This document shows positions 52,146-59,861 of a DNA stretch of 64,000 bases, one piece after another. This DNA is from Clostridia bacterium (GTDB lineage: Bacteria; Bacillota; Clostridia; Lachnospirales; Lachnospiraceae). A model generated the notes under the pieces. The model was not told the origin of the DNA. It saw nothing but the letters and a program-made list of their open reading frames with translations, and ran no database searches. Each line of letters starts with the position of its first letter. The first letter of the stretch is position 1. The stretch spans positions 62,001-126,000 of the forward strand of contig CAJTAT010000007.1 of the NCBI GenBank assembly GCA_910574475.1, read 5' to 3'. A program made the position numbers and the translations under genes.

Positions 52146-52817
52146 TCAGACCACTTCTATGATACAGATCTGGGTTGCTTTCAGTCCGCTGCCGGAAGAA
52201 CTTCCCCATACCCGAATGAACTGGCCGGATGTCAGGTCTGCCGCTGTTGCCTCTGACATTTCAGCTCTGGCCCCTCCATCGTAGATCGTTTGTATAGCAA
52301 ACAGGGTATTTTCATCGTATGTAACCGCAATCTTGTTAAACTCAGAATCATCCCCGCTTCCGGGAACCGCTATGATATCACCGCCATTATCCGACTTTGC
52401 TGTAATGGCCTCTACCACAGTAAGCTGCCCATCCTTCAGCTCTTTGATATCCCCTTCCAGATTGGGATTACTGTCCACCCATTCTGCAGATGTGCCAGAC
52501 GTACTTTGACTTTGTGCTTCCGGCTGTTCTTTCTGTGTGCTGTCTGTTCCCTGGCTGCTGCTTTCACCGGATTGCGGTTCCGGTGATGATTCCGGTGACT
52601 CCGGTTCATTCCCGGTGTCGGTTCCTTCTGCATCCGCTTCCGGTTCCGGAGTAGAAACATCGTCCTCTGTATCATCCTCCGGGATCGGTTCGTCCTGAAC
52701 CTCCTGTGGTTCCTGGGTATCTGATGCTTCCTCCGTCTTTCCACAGGCACATACCGCAAGGCTCAGGATGCACAGCACCCCTGTCAATAAGATCATTTTT
52801 CCTGTTTTCTTTTTCAT
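52146..52817 (-). CDS. Lipoprotein with Pro/Glu/Ser-rich linker
   Basis: A 223-residue lipoprotein. The signal peptide ends in LAVCACG, a lipobox. A low-complexity acidic and Ser/Thr/Pro-rich linker covers about 28-112. A compact C-terminal domain follows (EGDIKELKDGQLTVVEAI to QICIIEVV), probably a beta barrel. No known function. It is transcribed alone with a good terminator. Confidence 0.8.
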   Translation of the reverse strand: MKKKTGKMILLTGVLCILSLAVCACGKTEEASDTQEPQEVQDEPIPEDDTEDDVSTPEPEADAEGTDTGNEPESPESSPEPQSGESSSQGTDSTQKEQPEAQSQSTSGTSAEWVDSNPNLEGDIKELKDGQLTVVEAITAKSDNGGDIIAVPGSGDDSEFNKIAVTYDENTLFAIQTIYDGGARAEMSEATAADLTSGQFIRVWGSSSGSGLKATQICIIEVV

Positions 52818-52941
52818 GTTGCTCTCCTCTCATATAAAATTCAATCCACAGTTTAACCAATATTTCTGCGGATTTATTGTTCATTCTATCAGAGTGGTCT
52901 CTAAAAAGCCTCTAAAACATCTTAATAAAGAATGAACTTAA

Positions 52942-53020
52942 TTTATTATTGCTCCATTGACCGATTTTGAGAAGACGTTTGTTTTCGGCCCTTCCCAAAA
53001 TCGGTCAATGGCAGTAAAAT
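52942..53020. repeat. Dispersed-repeat copies d1 and d2 forming a hairpin
   Basis: CCATTGACCGATTTTGAGAA (52954-52973, followed by G) faces its inverted copy (52991-53011), 21-base arms with one mismatch around a 16-base loop. It is the only place where two copies lie head to head. It sits between divergent genes (52817 minus, 53095 plus). Confidence 0.8.
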
Positions 53021-53094
53021 TGACAGAAGAGGATAAAATCAGAAACCATGGTGCAGGGACGTGGTCATTACTCCAATTTTGAAAGGGAAAAAAT

Positions 53095-53880
53095 ATGATA
53101 GGTATCTATTTAAGCGGTACGGGAAACACAAAACATTGTATCAAAAAGCTGCTTTTTTTACTGGATAAAACTGCGCAGGCAGTTCCGATGGAGCAGAAAG
53201 ACGCGGTACATTTATTATCACAGCATGACTTTATTGTTTTTGCATATCCTGTTCAGTTTTCAAACGTTCCCATCATGGTAAAAGATTTTATCAAAAACCA
53301 TCCGGATCTTTGGAAGGGTAAAAAAATACTCTGCGTTGCCACTATGGGATTGTTCAGCGGAGACGGCGCAGGCTGCTCGGCACGGCTGCTCAAAAAGTAT
53401 GGTGCCAAAATCGTTGGCGGTTTCCATATCCGTATGCCTGATTCTGTCTGCGATGTAAAGCTGCTGAAAAAATCCTTTCAGGAGAACCGGGAAATCATCC
53501 GGAAAGCAGACAGAAAGATTGAGAAATGTGCAGAGGAAATCAGGAAAGGCAGGTATCCCAAAAACGGCCTGCATCTTTATAACCGAATCGCCGGATTACT
53601 CTGCCAGCGTTTGTGGTACTATGGCAAAACCAAAAGTTACTCGGATCAATTAAAAATCAGTAATGCCTGTACAGGCTGCGGGCTTTGCACCCGGCTCTGC
53701 CCGGCCGACAACCTTACCCTGAAAAAAGGAAAAGCGGCTGCCGGAAAGCACTGTACGATGTGTTACCGGTGCATCAGTTCCTGTCCGGCAAGGGCAATTA
53801 CATTACTGGGGCACACAGTCATTGAGCAGTGCCGCTATGATAAATATATCCAAAACGAGAAAAAGAATCCTTTCTTGTAA
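53095..53880 (+). CDS. EFR1-type flavodoxin-ferredoxin fusion protein
   Basis: A 261-residue electron carrier: N-terminal flavodoxin-like domain (YLSGTGNTKHCI FMN loop near residues 5-16) and C-terminal 2x[4Fe-4S] ferredoxin with CTGCGLCTRLCP and CTMCYRCISSCP. It belongs to the EFR1 family common in clostridia, of unknown partner. The start at 53095 has GAAAGGGAAAA upstream. The stop runs into a broken GyrI-like gene. Confidence 0.9.
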   Translation: MIGIYLSGTGNTKHCIKKLLFLLDKTAQAVPMEQKDAVHLLSQHDFIVFAYPVQFSNVPIMVKDFIKNHPDLWKGKKILCVATMGLFSGDGAGCSARLLKKYGAKIVGGFHIRMPDSVCDVKLLKKSFQENREIIRKADRKIEKCAEEIRKGRYPKNGLHLYNRIAGLLCQRLWYYGKTKSYSDQLKISNACTGCGLCTRLCPADNLTLKKGKAAAGKHCTMCYRCISSCPARAITLLGHTVIEQCRYDKYIQNEKKNPFL

Positions 53881-53905
53881 TCGGAAAAGAAGGGGCGACA
53901 ACGGA

Positions 53906-54301
53906 CGGAGCGGCTTTATTCAGAAGTTATGGGATGAGGCGAATTCCCATTTTGGAGAAATCGCGCATCTAGCAAAGAAAGATGAAGATGGGAACATCAG
54001 CGGAATGTGGGGCGCAATGTCTGACTTTTCCCATTCCTTCCAGCCATGGGAAGGCTTTCAGAAAGGACTTTACCTTGCAGGGGTGGAGTGTAATGAGGAT
54101 GCAGAGGCTCCCGATGGCTGGACAAAATGGGTGATACCCGGCTATGAGTATATTTATATGGAACGTGAAAATGATAATACCTTTTCAGAAGTAATCCAAT
54201 ATCTGAAGGACAAAGGTATTGCTCTGGCGGGCGCAGTCCATGATTTTACCTGTCCAAAGACTGGGAAGGGATATATGTTTTTTCCGATAAGAAAATTATA
54301 A
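53906..54301 (+). pseudogene. GyrI-like effector-domain fragment
   Basis: From RSGFIQKLWDEANSHFG to MFFPIRKL this frame encodes a GyrI-like/AraC effector-binding domain, about 130 residues. The protein's normal N-terminus is absent; the open frame upstream belongs to the other frame of the EFR1 gene. It lacks a start with a ribosome site. It may be a leftover of a Rob-type regulator like those at 41 and 44 kb. Confidence 0.65.
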
Positions 54302-54328
54302 AAACAAGAATTGGCAGGGGTGGCAAAA

Positions 54329-55135
54329 ATGGCAAACGAGGATAAAAAAGATTTTAACGCAATGCTTCATGATAGCAAGGATATGCCAAAATTCCAAATA
54401 ATTACAGATGTAAAGAGCATCGAAAAATACGGCGGAGACAGAATGTATTTTGCTCCACCTATTGATTATGACAAAGTAATGCGGCTTGTGCCTTTTGGAA
54501 AATTACTTACAATAGGAACAATAAGAGATTACTTCGCAAAGAAAAATGGAGCGGATTTCACAGAACCAATTACTGCAGGGATATTTGTATCAATCGTGGC
54601 ATGGGCGAGTTATCAAAGAACAGATAATCAAAGGCCTTATTGGAGAACTCTTAAAACGAATGGGGAGCTAAACCCCAAATATCCAGGTGGAATTGAATCT
54701 CAAAAAGAAATACTTGAAAAAGAGGGTCATACCATAATTCAAAAGGGTAGGACAAATCGGGGGTTGCAGAAGGGAAATTACAACATGGAAATAATATCAT
54801 ATGAAATGCGAAAATTTCTTGTTATTGAGCCGTATAATTTTTTGAATGATTATAAACAAGTTCGTGAAAAAAGTAAGGATATTTTCTTGCTTGTAAGTGG
54901 GGAAGAAATTATTGGTTCTATTGCCTGTTATGGAAACGAAATAGACGATTTGATCGTCAATAAGGAATTTCAAAACAGGGGATATGGAAAACAACTTTTA
55001 TTATGGGGAATGAACCATATTCGCCAAACCAGTAATGAGCCTATTTTATTACATGTTGCTAAATGGAATGATAAAGCTTTCATGCTGTACAAAAAAGTAG
55101 GATTTGTTCTTACAAATACCGTGAGAGTACGTTAA
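54329..55135 (+). CDS. MGMT-like domain fused to a GNAT acetyltransferase
   Basis: A 268-residue two-domain protein. Residues ~1-142 match small MGMT-family proteins of the kind DKVMRLVPFGKLLTIGTIRD, with PYWRTLKTNGELNPKYPGG; the Pro-Cys-His active site is missing, so it is not a methyl-transferring repair protein. A GNAT domain starts at about 153 (MEIISYEMRKF) with the AcCoA loop FQNRGYGKQLL and a final ALMLYKKVGF-like strand. The junction (RTNRGLQKGNYN) is short. GNAT also has its own ATG and an AGAAGGG site, so it may be made separately. Start at 54329 has GGGGTGG. Confidence 0.75.
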   Translation: MANEDKKDFNAMLHDSKDMPKFQIITDVKSIEKYGGDRMYFAPPIDYDKVMRLVPFGKLLTIGTIRDYFAKKNGADFTEPITAGIFVSIVAWASYQRTDNQRPYWRTLKTNGELNPKYPGGIESQKEILEKEGHTIIQKGRTNRGLQKGNYNMEIISYEMRKFLVIEPYNFLNDYKQVREKSKDIFLLVSGEEIIGSIACYGNEIDDLIVNKEFQNRGYGKQLLLWGMNHIRQTSNEPILLHVAKWNDKAFMLYKKVGFVLTNTVRVR

Positions 55136-55289
55136 ATTTCAGTTTATCGGTAGTTTATGCAGAACAAGAAATTGAAATCTTGTACAGATGGGGATGGGAT
55201 TATGCAGAAAAGAAGATAGCCTTTTAAGCAATCACCTAAACTAATAGGGTGGCTAATTTTGTTTAATAAAGCAAAGGAGGACGCAGGCT

Positions 55290-56030
55290 TTGAATGTACA
55301 TAAAGGTAGGAAGAGTATTACACAAAGACCATTTCGTATTTTAGCAGACTGCGAAAGAATCTACCTGTTTTTGATTGAAATTTATGAGAGGGACTGGAGA
55401 AACGGCGTACCAGCCCCCTTTTTTGAATACGCATACGCATCATTTTCTTACTGGATGGATATCTCCTATTCTTACAAAAACCGCTTCTGGGAATGCAATG
55501 GAGAAATCGTAGCGTTCTGCTTTTATGAAAATCCGGTGACAGACATCTATTTCTGCCTGAAACCTGGATATGAAAAGCTGGCATCCGAAATGGTGCAATA
55601 CGTTGATGAAAATATGTTTACAAACAAAGAAGGCATTCAATTTATTTTCTTCGGCGGACAGGATGCATTGATGTGTTACGCACAACAGCTGGGATACCAT
55701 AAGAAGTACGAGCGTTGGGATATGCAGTATGATTATATACTAAGCACCGCGCCGCACGCAACGTCCGAACTGGATGTGGTTATTGCAGATGAGTCGGGAG
55801 AATCTGCCTGCTATGCAGGAATGTGGTGGACTTCTGAAAATCATCTGGCATACATGGAACCTCTCTGCACCATTCCTGAATATCGGCATAAAGGTCTCGC
55901 AGCAGCATTGTCTGAAATGTACCGGAAAACCAAAGCATTAGGCGCAACACATATGGCAGGCGGTTCCGGCAGATTTTATCAAAAAACAGGATTCCAAAAT
56001 GCCGTAAAATGGACATTCTGGGGAAAATAA
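55290..56030 (+). CDS. GNAT-family acetyltransferase (short variant)
   Basis: A 246-residue N-acetyltransferase with N-terminal GNAT-like half (residues 15-140) and C-terminal catalytic half with PEYRHKGLAAALSEMYRKTK (AcCoA loop) and ending GFQNAVKWTFWG. TTG start at 55290 with AAAGGAGG nine bases upstream. Relatives I know are longer between MQYDYI and the APHAT segment; about 60 residues seem absent, so an internal deletion is likely. The stretch 55136-55289 holds a short frame reading YRWGWDYAEKKIAF, a gene remnant. Confidence 0.75.
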   Translation: MNVHKGRKSITQRPFRILADCERIYLFLIEIYERDWRNGVPAPFFEYAYASFSYWMDISYSYKNRFWECNGEIVAFCFYENPVTDIYFCLKPGYEKLASEMVQYVDENMFTNKEGIQFIFFGGQDALMCYAQQLGYHKKYERWDMQYDYILSTAPHATSELDVVIADESGESACYAGMWWTSENHLAYMEPLCTIPEYRHKGLAAALSEMYRKTKALGATHMAGGSGRFYQKTGFQNAVKWTFWGK

Positions 56031-56141
56031 TGTATAAGGTCAGCTAAATTTATTGAACTTTTGCATGATCCACACAACAAAACAGACGCATCACCGTTTA
56101 GTCGATACGCCCGTTTTGCTTTCCCTCATATGGTAGCCGTC

Positions 56142-56265
56142 CTAATTTAATTTCGCCAGGTTTTCACTCATCTTTTTCAGGATAGAATCCTTTTGGTCTG
56201 AAGTTACGGTCTTATCTTTTACGGCCTGGTCCAAAAGCTTTGTTACATCCTCAATATCCTTTTAT
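56142..56265 (-). pseudogene. C-terminal gene remnant
   Basis: A minus-strand frame ending TAG at 56144-56142 reads DIEDVTKLLDQAVKDKTVTS then DQKDSILKKMSENLAKLN. It has helical, charged character. Upstream the frame breaks near 56265. I do not recognise the parent. The rest of 56031-56351 contains a hairpin (CAAAAC/GTTTTG arms, 56088-56123) and nothing else. Confidence 0.45.
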
Positions 56266-56351
56266 AGATATCCTCGCAAGCGCGGCTGCCTGGCTCGTTG
56301 CTCGCAGGAATAGAAGCAGAAGAACGCAACCTGTCAATTACGTCAACCCCT

Positions 56352-57605
56352 TTATTTTCCTGTCCGATACTGATACTCCGGAATATTTCGCATTCCATCA
56401 TCCAGTATCTGATTTCCCAGATACTGAATACCGCCGTTCTCTAAGCATCTGATTGTAAGCTCATGGGTTATGACTGCATCATTGCACAGAATCATCTGGC
56501 ATACTGCATCCACAGTCAGGGTAAATGTTCCATCTTCATTTTCCCTGATCTGTGTCACCTCGGGAACAGAAGTACCGAAGAAACTGGGTGCGTAATTTCC
56601 GCACCCCAGTCTCTCCCATCGGTAGACTTGACGCCCTTCATCAAACACGGCCCACTGCCGAAGTTCCTCCCTGGAAACCGGAAGGTAATTCATGATGGTG
56701 TTTTCAAACTCTTCTGCCGGTATCCCATCGGGAAACTGCTCCGCTTCAAACCGCCTGCCATATTTCATCCCATAAAAATATTCATAAATCCCGTTATAAT
56801 CCAGTTTATCCAGGCTCTCCCTGTCCCAGTTGGAGCATAACAGGTTATTTCCCTGATACCCCAATGGAAGCACACATTTTTCGGACATTTCACGGCACTC
56901 CTCTGGCAGGGGCCTCACTCTGACCAGGCAACTTCCATCAACAATCTCCGATACTCCCGGAGGTTCCGGTACACATAATTCGTAGCAGAAATATCCTTTT
57001 TCCGTATACCGCCATTCTTTTATTCTTGTATAGGAAATGTACGCAGGCATCAGTGTTTCATCTTTCCCCCATGTCATATTTGCTGCCAGCACATACAGAT
57101 TTTCTCCATCATACTGATATTGAAACCTTCCGATTCCTCCATCTCCATGAATCCGGTACAGGAGCACGGTCCCGGCCTTTCCCACTCCGGCATCCTGTAA
57201 AAAACGCTCCATCTCCTGCCAGTTCTCCATAACCTGGTACGGTTCGCTTCCTGCGACCGGCATGCCCATAGTCTTCAGCTTCTCTTTTAATTGAATTAAA
57301 ACTTCCTCTGATAAAACCACGTTTGAAGCATCGCCTTTGTCCGCTTCTTGGTAAATGTCCCTGGTCAGTTCCAACGCGGCCCTTAAGTCAGCTTCCGCTT
57401 CTTTCCTTTCGTTTTCATCAACCGGAAGATCATACCCTTTTTCCCAACGCCCTTTTTTGTCATTATCTTCCCTGCTCTCTGCCAAAGAAGGTTCTTCCCT
57501 GACGCCGGACAGTGAAAAATCCTCTGGTTCTTTTCCTCCACAGGCACACAAAAACCCTGTCATCACTATGATAATAGTCTGGATATATATTTTTTTGATC
57601 TCCAT
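56352..57605 (-). CDS. Exported lipoprotein, repeated family member 1
   Basis: A 417-residue lipoprotein: signal peptide with lipobox FLCAC (Cys 22), acidic linker, then a large unrecognised domain. Family signatures seen in three genes here: a GYQGNNLLCSNWDRESLDKL block near 260 and a VPEVTQIREN...HELTIRCLENGGIQYLGNQI C-terminal strand set. The family is specific to Firmicutes lipoproteins as far as I can tell; I know no function. It is intact, unlike its two neighbours. Confidence 0.8.
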   Translation of the reverse strand: MEIKKIYIQTIIIVMTGFLCACGGKEPEDFSLSGVREEPSLAESREDNDKKGRWEKGYDLPVDENERKEAEADLRAALELTRDIYQEADKGDASNVVLSEEVLIQLKEKLKTMGMPVAGSEPYQVMENWQEMERFLQDAGVGKAGTVLLYRIHGDGGIGRFQYQYDGENLYVLAANMTWGKDETLMPAYISYTRIKEWRYTEKGYFCYELCVPEPPGVSEIVDGSCLVRVRPLPEECREMSEKCVLPLGYQGNNLLCSNWDRESLDKLDYNGIYEYFYGMKYGRRFEAEQFPDGIPAEEFENTIMNYLPVSREELRQWAVFDEGRQVYRWERLGCGNYAPSFFGTSVPEVTQIRENEDGTFTLTVDAVCQMILCNDAVITHELTIRCLENGGIQYLGNQILDDGMRNIPEYQYRTGK

Positions 57606-57618
57606 GGAAATCCTTCCT

Positions 57619-58614
57619 TTATTTTGTATCGTATACGCCGGAAATCTCCAGCTCCTTTTTCTCTATGGAATTGGATAAATAGCGGAATGTCCCGTCATCA
57701 AAAGGCTGGACGGTTATGATGTTGGTAAACGCACAGTCGGAGTTATAATCCGGCCATACCCCATCTACAAAGAGGGTCAGCGTTCCGTCCGGGTTCTCCT
57801 TATCCGTTCCTTTATGACCGGAAAATATGTGGTCATGATCCGTTCATATACCTCTGCAGGTATCTCCCCGTTTTCCGGCCGCAGAATCTCTCCCGTATCC
57901 ATGCGATACAGGTCCTCAAACACGCATGGCATCAGGATATCCTCCACGTTGCTGCTGTCCCAGTCCGTTACAAGGACATTGTAATTGACATAGCTAAGTC
58001 CGTCCAGATATTTTTCTGTCAACTCCCTGCACCGGTCAGAAAGCGGGGCTGCTCGCCAGAACTGGCGCATGCTGGAATGATAGAGCTGTACCGTATAGGC
58101 GTAAATGAAATATCCCTTTTCTGTCAGTTTTATCTCCGCAATATCACTGACAGCAGTAGATATGATTTCCGGTACGCCCCCTTCCCTCCATCCGATCTGC
58201 ACATAAAAGGTCTGCAGGTTTCCTTTCCTGTGTATAAACGTATAAGCACCGATCAGCCCATCCAGATTCACGTCAAAAATAGTAACCAGGCTAGGCTGTC
58301 CTGCCCTTTTAAATAAGCAGAATAAAAGTCCCGGACACTGTTATGGTTTTCCATATTTGCCCCGTCAGTAACGCTTACATATCCGGCCTCTCCCAGCATG
58401 GATACTACCCGGTTCCTCTGTTCCCTAGAGAAATCCCTGACCGTATAAGTATAGGGCGGCTGTCCGGCTCTTCTAAAAAATATGGTGATAACAGAGATTC
58501 CTGGGATTCTTCCGGCTGCTTTCGGCCTTTGTCCTCCTTGAAGCCTGTAAAGAAGCTCCCGGTTGCCACTGTCAAACATAACAGGATAAGCAAGAAACCT
58601 CCCTTTCTGAACAA
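57619..58614 (-). pseudogene. Exported lipoprotein family member 2, multiply frameshifted
   Basis: A signal-like N-terminus (58614-58405) is followed by matching segments in three different frames: GQPPYTYTVRDFSREQRNRV (58579-58268), DVNLDGLIGAYTFIHRKGNL (58271-57777), and TLTLFVDGVWPDYNS to TK at 57619. At least three frameshifts in under 1 kb. Stop TAA at 57621-57619. It parallels the gene at 56352-57605. Confidence 0.8.
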
Positions 58615-58632
58615 CCGCTTTAAATCTTCTAA

Positions 58633-59400
58633 CTAATCATCCCCTCCATATACTTCCTTCCACTGGTCCTCTGTCAGCCGGTCCGAATGCCACCACAGCT
58701 CACAGCCGCCCTCCGGAAAAATAATCTGATTGGATACATACTGAAAACCTCCATCGTCAAGAGGACGGATCACGGTTTTGTGGGTGTACGCCCTGGAGGT
58801 GTTTTCCTCCGGGATATAAGCGGCCTTCCTCTGCAGCTCCTCGTGATTGGTTCGCAAATGACGCTCAATGACATGTTCAAATACATCATAAAAATCCAGA
58901 TTCCCAAAATCCTGCTCACTCCAGTCTGTAAGGAAAAGATTATTTCCCCCATACCCCACCGGCAGCAAATAGTATTGATAGAGGGAACCTTTTCCAAACA
59001 GATCCAGGTCCCTACTCTCTAACATGTCATCACTTAAATACCTTGCCCCGTTCATGGGAAATCCCTTCCATCCATCGTCAAAACGTACCATATAGTCTTT
59101 GAGGACAGACTGGAAATCTTTCAGGTATGTCTGTTCATCTTCCAGTATGCCATGGTAGCGTATGAGCATAAGAAATGCAAATACAAAGCCAAAGGCAAAT
59201 GCGAGGAAAGCAGGGGTTTTCTGCTGATACCAAAGGAAATACGCCACCCCTGCGGCGGCAACGGTGATGAGGCGCAGGAATGATACCCGGTTGGAGGTTT
59301 GTGCCAATTTATCCAGTTTTTTCTGGCAGCATTCATGGTCTCTCTCATACGCCATATGATTGTTTTGTTTGGGGCTGTTCACGTACCCTCTCATTTCCAT
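58633..59400 (-). CDS. Chimeric protein: membrane MutS-like N-terminus joined to a lipoprotein C-terminus
   Basis: A 255-residue ORF. Residues ~17-142 have the layout of membrane-anchored MutS-like proteins: coiled head, ISxLRL-type segment (NRVSFLRLITVAAAGVAYFL), helix pair (about 43-62 and 67-83), then ESRDLDLFGKGSLYQY. The match ends there, and the sequence continues with LLPVGYGGNNLFLTDWSEQD and the C-terminal half of the lipoprotein family at 56352. The MutS ATPase is absent. The start (59400) lacks a clear ribosome site. Confidence 0.6.
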   Translation of the reverse strand: MEMRGYVNSPKQNNHMAYERDHECCQKKLDKLAQTSNRVSFLRLITVAAAGVAYFLWYQQKTPAFLAFAFGFVFAFLMLIRYHGILEDEQTYLKDFQSVLKDYMVRFDDGWKGFPMNGARYLSDDMLESRDLDLFGKGSLYQYYLLPVGYGGNNLFLTDWSEQDFGNLDFYDVFEHVIERHLRTNHEELQRKAAYIPEENTSRAYTHKTVIRPLDDGGFQYVSNQIIFPEGGCELWWHSDRLTEDQWKEVYGGDD

Positions 59401-59488
59401 ATACCAAATGACATTACGCTTTTCCTTTCCAGGCAGCTGAGTTAAAAGGCCAGCTGTATTTAATTCTTTCTGTTACTTAAGTGTTTTC

Positions 59489-59818
59489 TTATATAGGGAT
59501 ATCATACTGCATGATAATGTTATGGAAGCAGTCATGGAACCCCAGTTTTCTGTAGAGTTCAACGGCCTCCTCCGAACCGCTGAGCGTAACTGCCCTTACT
59601 CCGTTTTCAAAAAGCTCCCCAAGTGCCTGTGAGCATAACGAAATTGCTGCTTTCTTCCTGCGGTATTCCTGTAAGGTGGAAACAAATTCCAAAGATGCCG
59701 TATCCCCTGTCCGGATTGTAGATGCTGTAGATACCGGTTTTCCATCCATCTCGCACAGATAAAACCGGAGATTCTCTTCCTTATACCCTCTGCGGTTAAA
59801 AAGCCGGAAAACGTACTT
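59489..59818 (-). pseudogene. N-terminally truncated GNAT acetyltransferase
   Basis: The C-terminal ~110 residues of a GNAT enzyme (LRFYLCEMDGKPVSTAS, ASLEFVSTLQEYRRKKAAIS as the AcCoA region, and ELYRKLGFHDCFHN). The frame begins at a TAG (59821-59819) directly beside repeat copy e, and no start is available except an internal ATG at 59749. The 5' half was lost at that repeat. Confidence 0.8.
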
Positions 59819-59820
59819 CT

Positions 59821-59850
59821 ATTATCACCCTGTTGACCGATTTTGAGAAG
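59821..59850. repeat. Dispersed-repeat copy e
   Basis: Reads ATTATCACCCTGTTGACCGA then TTTTGAGAAG. It lies 11 bases beyond the ABC permease stop and directly at the break of the GNAT fragment. Confidence 0.7.
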
Positions 59851-59861
59851 ACTCCGGGTTC

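Noticed and set aside
37166-59850. CRISPR-like reading of the repeat series
   Set aside because: Copies are kilobases apart, in both orientations, with no spacers and no cas genes.
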